Below, piece after piece: positions 17,319-27,115 of a stretch of 64,000 nucleotides of DNA. The stretch is from Sphingosinicella sp. BN140058. Its GTDB lineage: Bacteria > Pseudomonadota > Alphaproteobacteria > Sphingomonadales > Sphingomonadaceae. The translations under genes were made by a program, and so were the position numbers. The notes below the pieces were generated by a model that had not been told where the DNA came from, made no database searches, and worked only from the letters and a program-made list of their open reading frames with translations. The stretch is from positions 2,303,501-2,367,500 of the forward strand of contig NZ_CP035501.1 in the NCBI RefSeq assembly GCF_004135585.1, given 5' to 3'. The number at the start of each line of letters is the position of its first letter. The stretch's first letter is position 1.

Positions 17319-19442
17319 ATGCCCCCCTCCCTTTCCTCCGTCCCGCTCCTCGCCTGCGCGGCCCTGGCCGCACCAGCCGGAGCGCAAACGTCCGGGCCGG
17401 CCGACGAAGCGATCATCGTCACTGCCCCCAATTATGTGCCGGCGGGCAGCGAAGCGGCCAACAAGGGCGAGATCCCGCTGATCGAGACGCCGCAGTCGGT
17501 AACGGTGATCAGCCGCGATCAGATCGATCTGCTCGACTGGTCGAACCTCGCTCAGACGGTGCGCTACGTCGCCGGCGTCACCGGCGAGAATTACGGCCCC
17601 GACGAGCGGGTCGACTGGCTGACGATGCGGGGCTTCGAACCCGTGCAGTTCGTCGACGGGCTGCAGGCGTCGATCGGCTCAATCGCCAACACCGGCCTCG
17701 ATCTCTATGGTGCGGAGTCGGTCGAGATCCTGAAGGGGCCGTCCTCCGTTCTGTACGGGCTCGCGCCCCCTGGCGGGATCGTCAACGTCACCAGCCGTCG
17801 CCCCCGACACGAATTCGGCGGCGAGATCGAGGCGCAGCTCGGCAACCGCGACCACTGGCAGGTCAACGGCGACGTGACCGGCCCCCTCGCCGACAGGGTG
17901 AGCGCCCGCCTGACGGCGTTGTATCGTGATCGCGGCACGCAGACCCGCAAAGTCGATTCGGAGCGGCTCTTCGTCGCGCCGGCGCTGACGCTTCGTCCAG
18001 GCCCCGACACGCGCCTGACCTTGCTCTCTTATTTCCAGCGCGATGAGGTCACCGGCGACGGCGGCGGCTTTCTGCCGGCCGCGGGGACTCTGTCGCCCAA
18101 CCCGAACGGGCGTATCTCGAGCACGGCGAATCTGGGCGAGCCCGGCTACAATCGCTTTCTTCGGCGGCATTGGGGCATCGGCTACGACGTCCGTCACGAT
18201 TTCAGCGACAGCCTCTCGCTGCGCCAGAACCTCAAATATACCCATCTCTATTCGGATCAGCGGGGCGTCGGCGGCAACGGCTTCGTCGATGACGATTTCG
18301 ACGGCATTCCCGATGACTATCGCAGCGTCGCCCGCTACAGTTTCTCGTTCCGAGAGAATGTCGACACCTTCGCCGTCGACACTCGGCTCAACGCCGACGT
18401 GCGAACCGGTGCCGTTCGGCATGATCTTGTGGTCGGAATAGACTATCGCGACTACGATTATCTCGGCTCGAGCGCGTTCGGCTTCGGCATCCCGCCGATC
18501 GACGTCTACACCCCCGATTATGGCACTGCCATTCCGCCGCTGCCCCCGCTGCCCTTCTCCGATCAGCAGCAGAGGCAGATCGGCCTCTACGCGCAAGACC
18601 AGCTTCGGGTCGGCGGTCTGATCCTGACCGTCGCCGGACGCCACGATTGGGTGCGCGATCGGGAAAAGCTCTCCGACACACGCCGCAACTTCGGTGACTT
18701 CACCTACCGCGCCGGCCTCTCATACGTCTCTGCCAACGGCATCTCACCCTATCTGTCCTTCGCCCGTTCGTTCGAGCCGGTGGCGGGGGCGACTCGCAAC
18801 GGCACCCCGTTCGATCCGACCACCGGCCGGCAGATCGAAGCCGGTCTCAAGTTCGACGCTCGCAATGCGCCCGAGGGCACCAAGCTGTTCGCGACCCTTG
18901 CCGCCTATCATCTCGCCCAGCAGAACGTGCTCACGCCGGACGCTGCCAACGTCGGCGGGGAGGCCTTTCAGGTGCAGACCGGTGAAGTGACGGTGAAGGG
19001 AGTCGAGGCCGAGCTCGTCGCGCGCTTCAACGAACGCCTCAGCCTCAATGCCTCCTACACCTACACCGATTCGGAGGTGACGAAGAGCAATGGTCCGGAT
19101 CTCGGCGATCAGCTCCCGGTGACACCGCACCACAAGCTCTCCGCTCTCGCCGATTACACCTTTCAGGACGGCACGCTGGCCGGTCTCGGCGCGAGCTTCG
19201 GCATGCGGCATCTTGCGAAGAGCGCCGGCAACCTCACGTCGGCATTCGCGCCGACGGTGTTCGTGAATCCGGCGGCGACCCTGTTCGACGGTTCGCTCCA
19301 TTATGATCGCGCGAGCTGGCGATTCGCGCTGACCGCGAGCAACCTGTTCGACAAGGATTATGTCGCTCGCTGCTACAGCAACACAAATTGCTTCTTCGGT
19401 ACGCGGCGGGTGGTGACGGCAAGCATCGTCCGACGCTTTTGA
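17319..19442 (+). CDS. TonB-dependent siderophore receptor
   Basis: A 707-aa outer-membrane receptor. A short signal peptide (about 1-23, ending AGAQ) precedes a TonB-box-like EAIIVTAP segment, then the plug domain (about 45-160; IETPQSVTVISRDQI, GFEPVQFVDGLQ, EILKGPSSVLYG, PPGGIVN) and a 22-strand barrel ending in a terminal Phe. The plug signature fits ferric-siderophore receptors of the FhuA/FpvA type; the ligand is not predictable. The start was set at ATG 17319 (AAAGGA 12-17 nt upstream). The signal peptide lacks basic residues at its N-terminus, so an earlier start is possible. Confidence 0.9.
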   Translation: MPPSLSSVPLLACAALAAPAGAQTSGPADEAIIVTAPNYVPAGSEAANKGEIPLIETPQSVTVISRDQIDLLDWSNLAQTVRYVAGVTGENYGPDERVDWLTMRGFEPVQFVDGLQASIGSIANTGLDLYGAESVEILKGPSSVLYGLAPPGGIVNVTSRRPRHEFGGEIEAQLGNRDHWQVNGDVTGPLADRVSARLTALYRDRGTQTRKVDSERLFVAPALTLRPGPDTRLTLLSYFQRDEVTGDGGGFLPAAGTLSPNPNGRISSTANLGEPGYNRFLRRHWGIGYDVRHDFSDSLSLRQNLKYTHLYSDQRGVGGNGFVDDDFDGIPDDYRSVARYSFSFRENVDTFAVDTRLNADVRTGAVRHDLVVGIDYRDYDYLGSSAFGFGIPPIDVYTPDYGTAIPPLPPLPFSDQQQRQIGLYAQDQLRVGGLILTVAGRHDWVRDREKLSDTRRNFGDFTYRAGLSYVSANGISPYLSFARSFEPVAGATRNGTPFDPTTGRQIEAGLKFDARNAPEGTKLFATLAAYHLAQQNVLTPDAANVGGEAFQVQTGEVTVKGVEAELVARFNERLSLNASYTYTDSEVTKSNGPDLGDQLPVTPHHKLSALADYTFQDGTLAGLGASFGMRHLAKSAGNLTSAFAPTVFVNPAATLFDGSLHYDRASWRFALTASNLFDKDYVARCYSNTNCFFGTRRVVTASIVRRF

Positions 19443-19524
19443 CCTGATTCGTGCGGGCGGCGACCCTCGCCCGCGCGCAAGCGCGGATGCCCCCGAAGGG
19501 AAGGTCTCGGATGCTGCAAGAAAT

Positions 19525-19599
19525 TGGAGCGGGCGAAGGGATTCGAACCCTCGACCCCAACCTTGGCAAGGTTGTGCTCTACCCCTGAGCTACGCCCGC
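19525..19599 (-). tRNA. tRNA-Gly(GCC)
   Basis: The cloverleaf on the minus strand is complete: acceptor GCGGGCG pairs with CGCCCGC, D arm GCTC-AGGGGTAGA-GAGC, anticodon stem CAACC / GGTTG around TTGCCAA (anticodon GCC), and T arm GAGGG / CCCTT with TTCGAAT. Discriminator T and an encoded CCA end complete it. It reads glycine codons GGC and GGT. Confidence 0.95.
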
Positions 19600-19747
19600 T
19601 CGACGCTGCACCGCTCGTGATGAACGGCTGGGGTGCGGGGCTGATAGCGCCGCCTTTCGGGGTGCGCAACCCCGAATGCGAAAGGGTTGGCAGACAGGTG
19701 CGGAATCCCACATAGGGCAGGAACTCAACGATCTTGGAGAGACGAAC

Positions 19748-20659
19748 GTGGCGACATTGGGCATGAGCGCGGCGGAGAAGGAAGCGCTGGACGCCTTCAA
19801 GCGCGACGTCATCGATCCGTCGATGAGCGCCCTCATCATTCTCGATTTCTGGGCGGAATGGTGCGGCCCGTGCAAACAGCTGACCCCGATCCTCGAAAAG
19901 GTTGCGGGTGAATATGCCGATCGCGGCGTCAAGCTGGTCAAGGTCAATGTCGACGAGAATCGCCTCGTCGCGGCACAATTCCGAGTGCAGTCGATCCCGA
20001 CCGTTTACGCGATCTTCCAGGGGCAGCTCGTCGCCGATCTGACGCCGGCGCGGACGGAGGGCCAGCTCACCCGAATCCTAGACCAGATTCTGCAGCAGCT
20101 GCCGATCGAAGGCGAGGCCCAGCAACTCGAGGCCGAAATCGAGCCGCTGATTGCGATGGGCGAGCAGGTGCTCGCGGACGGCGACGGTGAGCGGGCCGCC
20201 AGCATCTTCGGCCAGATCCTGGAAATGGCGCCCGACAATGTCGACGTGATTGCCGGCCTTGCCCGTGCCCTGGCAGCCGCCGGACGCGCCGACGAAGCGC
20301 GCACTTTGCTCGATGGCGTGCCCGAGAAGGACGCGAACAACCCGGCGATCGCCCGCGCCCGTTCGGCGATCGCCCTGTCCGAGATCGCTCCGGCCGGCGA
20401 GGACACACGTGCGCTCGAGCAGCGGATCGCCGCCAATGCCGACGATCACGACGCACGCTACGAGCTTGCCGGATTGCTGATGGCGGCAGGCCAGCGCGAC
20501 GCCGCCGCGGACCACTTGCTGGAGAGCATCCGCAGGGACCGCGATTGGAACGAAGGCGCCGCGCGCAAGCGGCTGCTCCAGTTCATCGAAGTGGTCGGGC
20601 TCGAGGATTCCTGGGCCGGCGATCAGCGCCGCAAGCTCTCGGCCATTCTGTTCACCTGA
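19748..20659 (+). CDS. Thioredoxin-fold protein with TPR domain (CnoX-like)
   Basis: A 303-aa protein: an N-terminal thioredoxin domain with WCGPC at 38-42 and a cis-Pro loop (SIPTV near 106), followed by tetratricopeptide-like repeats (about 145-290). The layout is that of CnoX (YbbN), a chaperedoxin that protects clients from overoxidation and hands them to GroEL/DnaK; the intact CxxC suggests redox activity, as in Caulobacter CnoX. The GTG start has GGAGA 7 nt upstream. It is the first of three overlapping genes with the LON-domain and Trm112 proteins. Confidence 0.88.
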   Translation: MATLGMSAAEKEALDAFKRDVIDPSMSALIILDFWAEWCGPCKQLTPILEKVAGEYADRGVKLVKVNVDENRLVAAQFRVQSIPTVYAIFQGQLVADLTPARTEGQLTRILDQILQQLPIEGEAQQLEAEIEPLIAMGEQVLADGDGERAASIFGQILEMAPDNVDVIAGLARALAAAGRADEARTLLDGVPEKDANNPAIARARSAIALSEIAPAGEDTRALEQRIAANADDHDARYELAGLLMAAGQRDAAADHLLESIRRDRDWNEGAARKRLLQFIEVVGLEDSWAGDQRRKLSAILFT

Positions 20660-21288
20660 TGGCCGACCCGCTGCGAATCCCGATCTTCCCACTGGCGGGC
20701 GCTTTGCTGTTCCCCCGTACGCAGCTTCCGCTGCACATCTTCGAGCCGCGCTATCGGGCGATGATCCGGGATGCCCTGGCAGGGGATCGCCTGATCGGCA
20801 TGATCCAGCCTCGCGATCAGCAGGACATTCCGGCTCTGTTTGAGACCGGCTGTCTCGGCCGGATCGAAACCGCGGAAGAGCTGGACGACGGACGGTTCAA
20901 CATCGTCCTCGAGGGCCTGACCCGCTTTCGTGTCACGCGCGAGATACGGGCGGAGACGCTCTATCGACAGGTCGAGGCGGATCGAAGTCCCTTCGCCGAC
21001 CATGAGGAGGACGATCCGCTCGGCATCGCGCAAAGGGCCGAGCTCGAGCAGGAAGCCCGGCGGTACGCCGATGCGCTCGGCTACGCCGTCGATTGGGAGG
21101 CGGTCTCGCGGCTCGACGACGAGATGCTGGTCAACGGGATCGCGCAGATCGCGCCGCTCGACGTCGGCTCGAAGCAAGCGCTGCTGGAAGCACCGGCGAT
21201 CTCGGATCGCTGTGAATTGCTCGTCCAGTTCATGCAGTTTCAGCGCATGATCCCCGGCGGCGCCGACGGACCGGAGACGATGCAGTGA
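20659..21288 (+). CDS. LON substrate-binding domain protein
   Basis: A 209-aa protein consisting only of the N-terminal LON domain: [30 protein letters not shown], and [29 protein letters not shown] are all typical. There is no AAA ATPase or protease part. Such stand-alone proteins are widespread and of unknown role, possibly binding protein substrates. The start overlaps the CnoX stop by one base and the Trm112 start overlaps its end, so the three are translated as one unit. Confidence 0.88.
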   Translation: MADPLRIPIFPLAGALLFPRTQLPLHIFEPRYRAMIRDALAGDRLIGMIQPRDQQDIPALFETGCLGRIETAEELDDGRFNIVLEGLTRFRVTREIRAETLYRQVEADRSPFADHEEDDPLGIAQRAELEQEARRYADALGYAVDWEAVSRLDDEMLVNGIAQIAPLDVGSKQALLEAPAISDRCELLVQFMQFQRMIPGGADGPETMQ

Positions 21289-21458
21289 GCCCGGATCTGA
21301 TCGCCCGCCTGGTCTGCCCGGTCACCCGCGGGCGGTTGCGGCTGAACGAAAACAAGGATTTCTTGATTTCGGATGCCGCGAGCCTCGCTTACCCGATCCG
21401 CGATGGCGTGCCCGTCCTGATCGTCGAAGAGGCTCGGCACTTGGACGAAGCTTCGTGA
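21285..21458 (+). CDS. Trm112/YcaR family protein
   Basis: A 57-aa protein beginning with GTG, overlapping the previous stop. The Trm112 fold is visible in [34 protein letters not shown] and a short acidic tail. Only the first zinc-ligand cysteine (CPVT) remains; the other usual ones are absent, as in many bacterial members. Eukaryotic Trm112 activates methyltransferases; the bacterial role is uncertain. Confidence 0.82.
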   Translation: MSPDLIARLVCPVTRGRLRLNENKDFLISDAASLAYPIRDGVPVLIVEEARHLDEAS

Positions 21459-21498
21459 TCCAGCGCCGTCATCGGGTTGGTGCTGCGATCTCCTGAAT

Positions 21499-22707
21499 TC
21501 AGATCTGGAGCCCGCGCAACAGCAACGGTAGATCGCCCGTCTCCCCGCGGGCCTCCGCCATGAGCTGCGCACGCAAGGGCCCGATGCGCTGAACGATGCC
21601 CATGCCGAAGCGGCGAATCGCCGAAGCCGTACGACCGGGAACGCCATAGATCCGGGTCAGGCCGTCGGTCGCGGCCGCAACCATGAATGTGTCTAGGCTT
21701 CGCCACTTCTCATAGCGGGTGAGCAACTGCGCATCGCCGAGGTCCAACCCCAGCCGGGCACCCTCGACGAGCACTTGAGCAAGCGCAGCGGCGTCACGAA
21801 AGCCGAGGTTGAGGCCCTGACCCGCGATCGGATGGATGCCATGCGCGGCGTCGCCGACGAGGGCGAGCCGCTGGCCGGTAATGGTGGCCGCATGATGGAA
21901 GCCGAGCGGATAGCTCCACCGCGGTCCGGCGATTTCAATCCGGCCGAGAAAACCGCCCATCCTCTTCTCGATCTCGGCAGCGATCGCCCGCGCGGGCAGA
22001 TCGACGATCGCGGCCGCGTCGGCCGCGGGGACCGACCACACGATCGCGGAGCGTGTCCCGGGCAGCATCGGCAGGATCGCGAACGGTCCGCTCGGATAGA
22101 AGATTTCGTAGGCGGTGCTTTCGTGAACATATTCGTGGCGGATCGTCAGCACGATCGCATGGTGATCGTAGCTCCACCGGGCCATCGCGATTCCCGCCGC
22201 GTCGCGCGTCGGCGAATTGCGCCCTTCGGCCGCGATCAGCAGCGGGGCGGCAATCATCCGGCCGTCCTGCAGCGCGACGCGCACGCCGGTGCCGTCCCGA
22301 ACGACATCCGCCGCCGCTGCCGGCATCAGCAACTGGATGTTGGCTGCCTCGGCCGCAGTCTCGCGCAGCGCCTGACGAAGCCGGCGATTCTCGTACATGA
22401 TGCCGAGCGGATCGTCGCCCTCCTCGGGATCGAAGACGATACCGCCCGGCTCCAGCCCTTCGCTGACCCGAATCGAGCGGATCGGGCAGCCTTCGCCCTC
22501 AAGCCTGGCACCGACTCCGATGGCTTCCAGCATCCGCCAGGAGGCACTCGACACCGCGGTGGCGCGGCCGTCATGAGCCGGCGCCAGAGTGAGCTCCGGA
22601 TCGGCCGGGTCGACGACGATGCTCGACAGACCGTGGCGATCAAGGGCGATGGCGGTGGTGAGGCCGACGAGGCCGCCGCCGAGGATGATGACGTCCGCGC
22701 GATCCAT
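21499..22707 (-). CDS. FAD-dependent ubiquinone hydroxylase (UbiH/COQ6 family)
   Basis: A 402-aa flavoprotein monooxygenase. GGGLVG at 10-15 starts the FAD-binding fold, and the GDAAHGIHPIAGQGLNLGFRD block is the hallmark of the UbiH/UbiF/COQ6 family that hydroxylates the ubiquinone ring with O2 and NAD(P)H. Which ring position is modified cannot be told without comparison. ATG 22707 fits the family start, though the ribosome site is poor. It is divergent from ftsK, with 261 bp between them. Confidence 0.88.
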   Translation of the reverse strand: MDRADVIILGGGLVGLTTAIALDRHGLSSIVVDPADPELTLAPAHDGRATAVSSASWRMLEAIGVGARLEGEGCPIRSIRVSEGLEPGGIVFDPEEGDDPLGIMYENRRLRQALRETAAEAANIQLLMPAAAADVVRDGTGVRVALQDGRMIAAPLLIAAEGRNSPTRDAAGIAMARWSYDHHAIVLTIRHEYVHESTAYEIFYPSGPFAILPMLPGTRSAIVWSVPAADAAAIVDLPARAIAAEIEKRMGGFLGRIEIAGPRWSYPLGFHHAATITGQRLALVGDAAHGIHPIAGQGLNLGFRDAAALAQVLVEGARLGLDLGDAQLLTRYEKWRSLDTFMVAAATDGLTRIYGVPGRTASAIRRFGMGIVQRIGPLRAQLMAEARGETGDLPLLLRGLQI

Positions 22708-22968
22708 GGCTCTGCCCCTAGCCCTTCGATGTTGGACGGGGAAGCGCTTTGCAATGCCGACCCCGACCATTGCCCATCATTCGCGCCGGCTATCGATACC
22801 GTTCGTCACGATCGGACAACGTGACAGTGTCTAAATCGTCTACAAATCCTTAAGATGTGCGCAAACGGTCTCATGTCGGGTGCAAAGCGCAGCTCGAAAT
22901 GGGCGGGCGCTTGACCCGGGACTCTCCCGAAGCGCATGAACGGCAGACGGAACATACGGGGCACGGGA

Positions 22969-25332
22969 ATGGCGACAAGGGCAGCGCAGGGCGCTCGTCA
23001 GGAGCGCATGGCACATTGGCGGGACGGCGTCAGGCGCGGCGCCCGGCGAACGGGCGCGCTTGCCGGAGGCGGCGCCCTCGTCGCGGCGGCTTTGCTGTCG
23101 GCGCTGGCCCTCGCGACCTATCACACCACCGATCCCGCCTTGAACACTGCGGCTGCCGGTCCGGTTTCGAACTGGCTTGGCGCACCAGGGGCGTGGGCTG
23201 CAGATCTGCTGCTCACCCTGTGGGGCGTCGCAGTCGTCCTGATCCTGCCGTTGCCGTTCCTCCTCGGCGTGCGGATCGCGAGCGGCAGCGGCGTGGGTCG
23301 ATGGGGCAAAGGCCTGCTGCTCAGCCTCGCTGGGCTCGCCCTGGTCGGGACCGGCGCGGCATTGCTGTCGGGAGAGGCCGTGAACGGCCTTCCCGCCGGC
23401 TGGGGCGGAGCGTTCGGCCTGTCCATCGCCAAGCTGGTCGGTGTCGGCCTGGCGGCGATCGGAGATTCCGGCGTCACCGAGCCGTTCCGAATCGCTCTGA
23501 TGGGCGTGTTCGGCCTCGCCGGGCTGGTGCTGCTCTGGATGGGTCTCGCCCCCCGATCGGAGGAGCTGAGCTGGATCGCATCGCGGCGGCTGGGCCGGCT
23601 GCGCGGTGCGCGCGCCGATGAAGGAGATTATGCCGATCACGACGACGACGCGGAGTATGAAGACGACGATCTTCCTGCCGCGTCCGAGCGGCCCGCCCGC
23701 GCGCCGGTGATCAACCAGCCGGAGCAATCACGAACCGTCATCAAGGACCGGCCCGCAGCACCGACCCCCGACACGCGCCGGCCCAACAAGGAACGGCAGG
23801 CGCAGCTCGCGCTCGGCGATTCCTACCAGCTGCCGCCACTCGAGCTGCTCGCGCCGCCGCCGCCCAGTTCCGCAGGCACGCTCGACAAGGCGGCGCTCGA
23901 GCGCAATGCACGGCTGCTCGAGACCGTGCTCGAAGACTTTTCGGTGAAGGGCGAGATCGTCGAGGTTCGACCCGGGCCCGTCGTCACCATGTACGAACTC
24001 GAGCCGGCCAGCGGAATCAAGGCGAGCCGGGTGATCCAGCTCGCCGACGATATCGCCCGAAACATGTCGGCGCTCTCGGCCCGCGTCGCCACCATTCCCG
24101 GCCGCACGGTGATCGGCATCGAGCTTCCCAACGTGAAGCGGGAAATCGTCGCCCTTTCGGAGCTGATCGCCAGCCAGGCATTCGAGGATCAGGTCGCGCA
24201 GCTGCCGATCGTGCTCGGCAAGAACATCGCGGGCGACCCGGTCGTCGCCGACCTCGCGCCGATGCCCCACCTGCTCGTTGCCGGCACCACCGGCTCCGGC
24301 AAGTCGGTCGGCCTCAACTGCATGATCCTGTCGCTGCTCTACCGTTTGACGCCCGAGCAGTGCAAAATGATCATGATCGATCCGAAGATGCTCGAACTCA
24401 GCATCTACGACGACATCCCCCATCTGCTGGCGCCGGTCGTCACCGAGCCTGCCAAGGCGATCCGCGCGCTCAAGTGGACGGTCGAACAGATGGAAGAGCG
24501 CTACCGGATGATGGCGTCCGTCGGCGTCCGCCAGCTCTCCAGCTTCAACGCCAAGGTTCGTGAAGCGAAGAGCAAGGGCCAGCCGCTCGGGCGCCGGGTG
24601 CAGACCGGATACGATGCCGAGACGGGGCAGCCGAAATACGAGATGGAGGAGCTCGAATATGAGGTCCTCCCCCAGATCGTGGTGGTCGTCGACGAACTCG
24701 CCGACCTGATGATGACCGCCGGCAAGGAGGTCGAGTTCCTGATCCAGCGCCTCGCCCAGAAGGCGCGTGCCGCCGGCATCCACCTGATCATGGCCACCCA
24801 GCGGCCGTCGGTCGACGTCATCACCGGCGTGATCAAGGCCAACCTGCCCACCCGAATCTCCTTTGCGGTGACCTCGAAGATCGATTCCCGCACCATTCTT
24901 GGCGAGCAGGGCGCGGAACAGCTGCTCGGCAAGGGCGACATGCTCTACATGCCCGGCGGCAAGCAGATCGCCCGCGTCCACGGCCCGTTCGTGTCCGACG
25001 AGGAGGTGCGCGCGATCGCCGATCATTGGCGCGGCCAGGGAACACCCGATTACATCCAGGCGGTGACCGAAGAGCCCGAGGACGGCGGCTACATGTTCGA
25101 AGGCCAGCCGACCGGCGACGACGATGCGGAGACCCAGCTCTACCGCAAGGCCGTACAGACGGTGGCGGAAAGCCAGAAGGCGTCGACCTCGTACATTCAG
25201 CGCCAGCTCCGCATCGGCTACAACAATGCCGCCCGCCTGATCGAGCGGATGGAGAAAGACGGGATCGTCAGCACGCCCGATCATGTCGGCCGGCGTGAGG
25301 TTCTCGTCGACCCCGAGGGGCGCCCGATCTGA
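22969..25332 (+). CDS. ftsK: DNA translocase FtsK
   Basis: A 787-aa protein from this start. An N-terminal membrane domain with about four helices (residues 30-210) is followed by an acidic/proline-rich linker (about 220-285), the alpha/beta motor (Walker A GTTGSGKS at 439-446; Walker [13 protein letters not shown] with Asp575) and a C-terminal gamma domain ([19 protein letters not shown]). It pumps DNA at the septum toward dif for dimer resolution. The linker is short compared with E. coli FtsK. ATG 22936 is an alternative start; 22969 was preferred for CGGGG spacing. Confidence 0.95.
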   Translation: MATRAAQGARQERMAHWRDGVRRGARRTGALAGGGALVAAALLSALALATYHTTDPALNTAAAGPVSNWLGAPGAWAADLLLTLWGVAVVLILPLPFLLGVRIASGSGVGRWGKGLLLSLAGLALVGTGAALLSGEAVNGLPAGWGGAFGLSIAKLVGVGLAAIGDSGVTEPFRIALMGVFGLAGLVLLWMGLAPRSEELSWIASRRLGRLRGARADEGDYADHDDDAEYEDDDLPAASERPARAPVINQPEQSRTVIKDRPAAPTPDTRRPNKERQAQLALGDSYQLPPLELLAPPPPSSAGTLDKAALERNARLLETVLEDFSVKGEIVEVRPGPVVTMYELEPASGIKASRVIQLADDIARNMSALSARVATIPGRTVIGIELPNVKREIVALSELIASQAFEDQVAQLPIVLGKNIAGDPVVADLAPMPHLLVAGTTGSGKSVGLNCMILSLLYRLTPEQCKMIMIDPKMLELSIYDDIPHLLAPVVTEPAKAIRALKWTVEQMEERYRMMASVGVRQLSSFNAKVREAKSKGQPLGRRVQTGYDAETGQPKYEMEELEYEVLPQIVVVVDELADLMMTAGKEVEFLIQRLAQKARAAGIHLIMATQRPSVDVITGVIKANLPTRISFAVTSKIDSRTILGEQGAEQLLGKGDMLYMPGGKQIARVHGPFVSDEEVRAIADHWRGQGTPDYIQAVTEEPEDGGYMFEGQPTGDDDAETQLYRKAVQTVAESQKASTSYIQRQLRIGYNNAARLIERMEKDGIVSTPDHVGRREVLVDPEGRPI

Positions 25333-25446
25333 CCGGTGACGTCAGGAAGGCGGCCGACGCAGCTCCCCTTGCGGGAACCGGCAGGTTCAGTGGGCATTCA
25401 ACGCGGCGACCCTATCGCTCCCGCAAATGATGATCTCAGGAGACAC

Positions 25447-26067
25447 ATGATGTTGCGTTCGAAAGCGCTCGCGCTGGCCATGGCGCCGGCCGTCGCCGCC
25501 GCGGCGGTGATGGTGCCGCAGGCGGCGGTGCAGGCGCAGGCGACCTCGCCGCTGGCGGCGGTCACCGCTCATCTCAAGGCCGTCAACACGATGACGGCGA
25601 GCTTCAGCCAGACGGATCGGCGCGGCCAGACGCTCACCGGAACCTTCACGCTGAAACGGCCCGGCAAGATCCGCTTTCAGTACCAGCCGGACGTGCCGAT
25701 GCTGATCGTGGCGGACGGCAAGAGGCTTCACATGATCGACTATGAGACCAAAAGGCCCGACAGTTGGCCGATCGGCAATTCTCCGCTCGGTGTCCTGCTC
25801 GATCCCAATCCCGATCTGGCGCGAATCGCGAAGGTCGTCCGCAGCGATTCGCAGACCCTGCTGGTCCAGGCGAAGGATCCGAAGCGGCCGCAATATGGCA
25901 CGGTCACGCTCGGCTTCGCCCGGGTGCGGTCGGCACCGGCGGGCCTGCTGCTCCAGGGGTGGACCGTGATCGACGCGCAGAACAATCGCACCACCGTCAA
26001 GCTCACCAACCAGCGATTCAACGTTCCCGTTGCCGACAGCGCGTTCACGTTCCAGCGGCCGAAATAA
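25447..26067 (+). CDS. lolA: Outer membrane lipoprotein carrier LolA
   Basis: A 206-aa periplasmic protein with a signal peptide (about 1-30, Ala-rich, ending VQAQA). It carries lipoproteins from the LolCDE release complex to the outer membrane. The family features are the MTASFSQTDRRGQTLTGTF start, RPGKIRFQY, LIVADGKRLHMID and the DAQNNRTTVKL block near the end. AGGAGA precedes the ATG. It follows ftsK by 114 nt, the common alphaproteobacterial order, and is followed by an intrinsic terminator at 26218. Confidence 0.92.
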   Translation: MMLRSKALALAMAPAVAAAAVMVPQAAVQAQATSPLAAVTAHLKAVNTMTASFSQTDRRGQTLTGTFTLKRPGKIRFQYQPDVPMLIVADGKRLHMIDYETKRPDSWPIGNSPLGVLLDPNPDLARIAKVVRSDSQTLLVQAKDPKRPQYGTVTLGFARVRSAPAGLLLQGWTVIDAQNNRTTVKLTNQRFNVPVADSAFTFQRPK

Positions 26068-26217
26068 TTCAGTTTTGTTTGAGAACCGAGGAATCATTCA
26101 TCCAAGCGACAGGTAGGCGGGTCTAAACAACAGACTGCGATTGCGACAGAACGGTTCGGGTTTTCCCCCTGTTGCCCAGCCGGAAAGTGCAATCCGCCTC
26201 GCGTAAACCGCTAGGTT

Positions 26218-26253
26218 GGCCCCCGCTCCACGCCCCCGGAGCGGGGGCCTTTC
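26218..26253 (+). terminator. Intrinsic terminator, 12-bp perfect stem
   Basis: GGCCCCCGCTCC (26218-26229) pairs perfectly with GGAGCGGGGGCC (26238-26249) around an 8-nt loop, followed by TTT. It is 151 nt downstream of lolA and 68 nt upstream of xth, so it most likely ends the ftsK-lolA transcript. The mirror orientation has no T tract. Confidence 0.7.
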
Positions 26254-26320
26254 CATTTCAAGAACCGTGCGCGGGTCGAGTGTGGTGGCGGATCGGTCTT
26301 CCCGTCGCTACATGCCCCGC

Positions 26321-27115
26321 ATGTCCTCATCTCTGAAAATCGCTTCCTGGAACATCAATTCGGTGCGCGCGCGGATCGGCATCGTTGAGCAGTTCCTTCG
26401 GTCCGAATCTCCTGACATTCTCTGCCTTCAGGAGACAAAGGTGATCGATGCCGACTTTCCGGCCGATGCCTTTCATCAGCTCGGCTACACGCATCAGATG
26501 ATCCGCGGCCAGCGAATGCACCATGGCGTCGCCATTCTTTCGCGCATTCCCCTGCATGAAGATCAGCAGCACGATTGGCAGGCGAATGGCGAGGCTCGGC
26601 ACATCGGCGCCCGCCTGGATTGCGGCATTCGCCTCGAGAATGTCTACATTCCGGCCGGTGGTGACGTTCCGGACCGTGAGGTGAACTCCAAGTTCGGGCA
26701 GAAGCTCGATTTCATCGAGCGAATGACGCGCTGGTCGGAAGAATGCGACTGCCCGACGATCCTGGTCGGCGACTTCAACGTGGCGCCGCTCGAGTGCGAC
26801 GTCTGGAGCCACAAGCAGTTGGTCAACGTCGTCAGCCACACGCCGATCGAGGTCGAGGCGCTGAGCAGATTGCAGGCGAGCAACGACTGGGTGGATCTCG
26901 GGCGCCACTTCCATCCAGCGCCGAAACGGCTGCACACCTGGTGGAGCTATCGCTCACCCGATTTCACCAAGAACGATCGCGGTCGGCGACTCGATCACAT
27001 GTGGGCGACCAAAGACGTCGCGGCGCAGGCGACGGGTCACCACGTCCACGAGCCCTGTCGGAGCTGGATCAAGCCGTCCGATCACGTGCCCCTGGTGACA
27101 GAGTTCGTCCTGTGA
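26321..27115 (+). CDS. xth: Exodeoxyribonuclease III
   Basis: A 264-aa EEP-fold nuclease of the XthA/ExoA family: AP endonuclease and 3' exonuclease in base excision repair. Visible motifs are SWNINSVRAR, LCLQETK (Glu metal ligand), HHGVAILSR, VGDFNVAP (catalytic Asp and Asn), RLDHMW and SDHVPLV (catalytic Asp-His pair). The ATG at 26312, three codons earlier, is equally possible as neither has a clear ribosome site. The ribA GTG overlaps its stop by 4 nt. Confidence 0.93.
   Translation: MSSSLKIASWNINSVRARIGIVEQFLRSESPDILCLQETKVIDADFPADAFHQLGYTHQMIRGQRMHHGVAILSRIPLHEDQQHDWQANGEARHIGARLDCGIRLENVYIPAGGDVPDREVNSKFGQKLDFIERMTRWSEECDCPTILVGDFNVAPLECDVWSHKQLVNVVSHTPIEVEALSRLQASNDWVDLGRHFHPAPKRLHTWWSYRSPDFTKNDRGRRLDHMWATKDVAAQATGHHVHEPCRSWIKPSDHVPLVTEFVL

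Noticed and set aside
19453..19474. GCGGGCG/CGCCCGC hairpin after the TonB receptor as a terminator
   Set aside because: No T tract, and such GC pairs are frequent here; left out as a feature.
23728..25284. 518-aa open frame on the minus strand opposite ftsK
   Set aside because: Antisense by-product; no motifs, composition dominated by His, Asp, Gly and Arg, while FtsK is certain.
26743..27111. Upstream extension of ribA inside xth
   Set aside because: Reads out of frame with xth through its coding region; the GTG at 27112 is coupled to the xth stop and fits the family.
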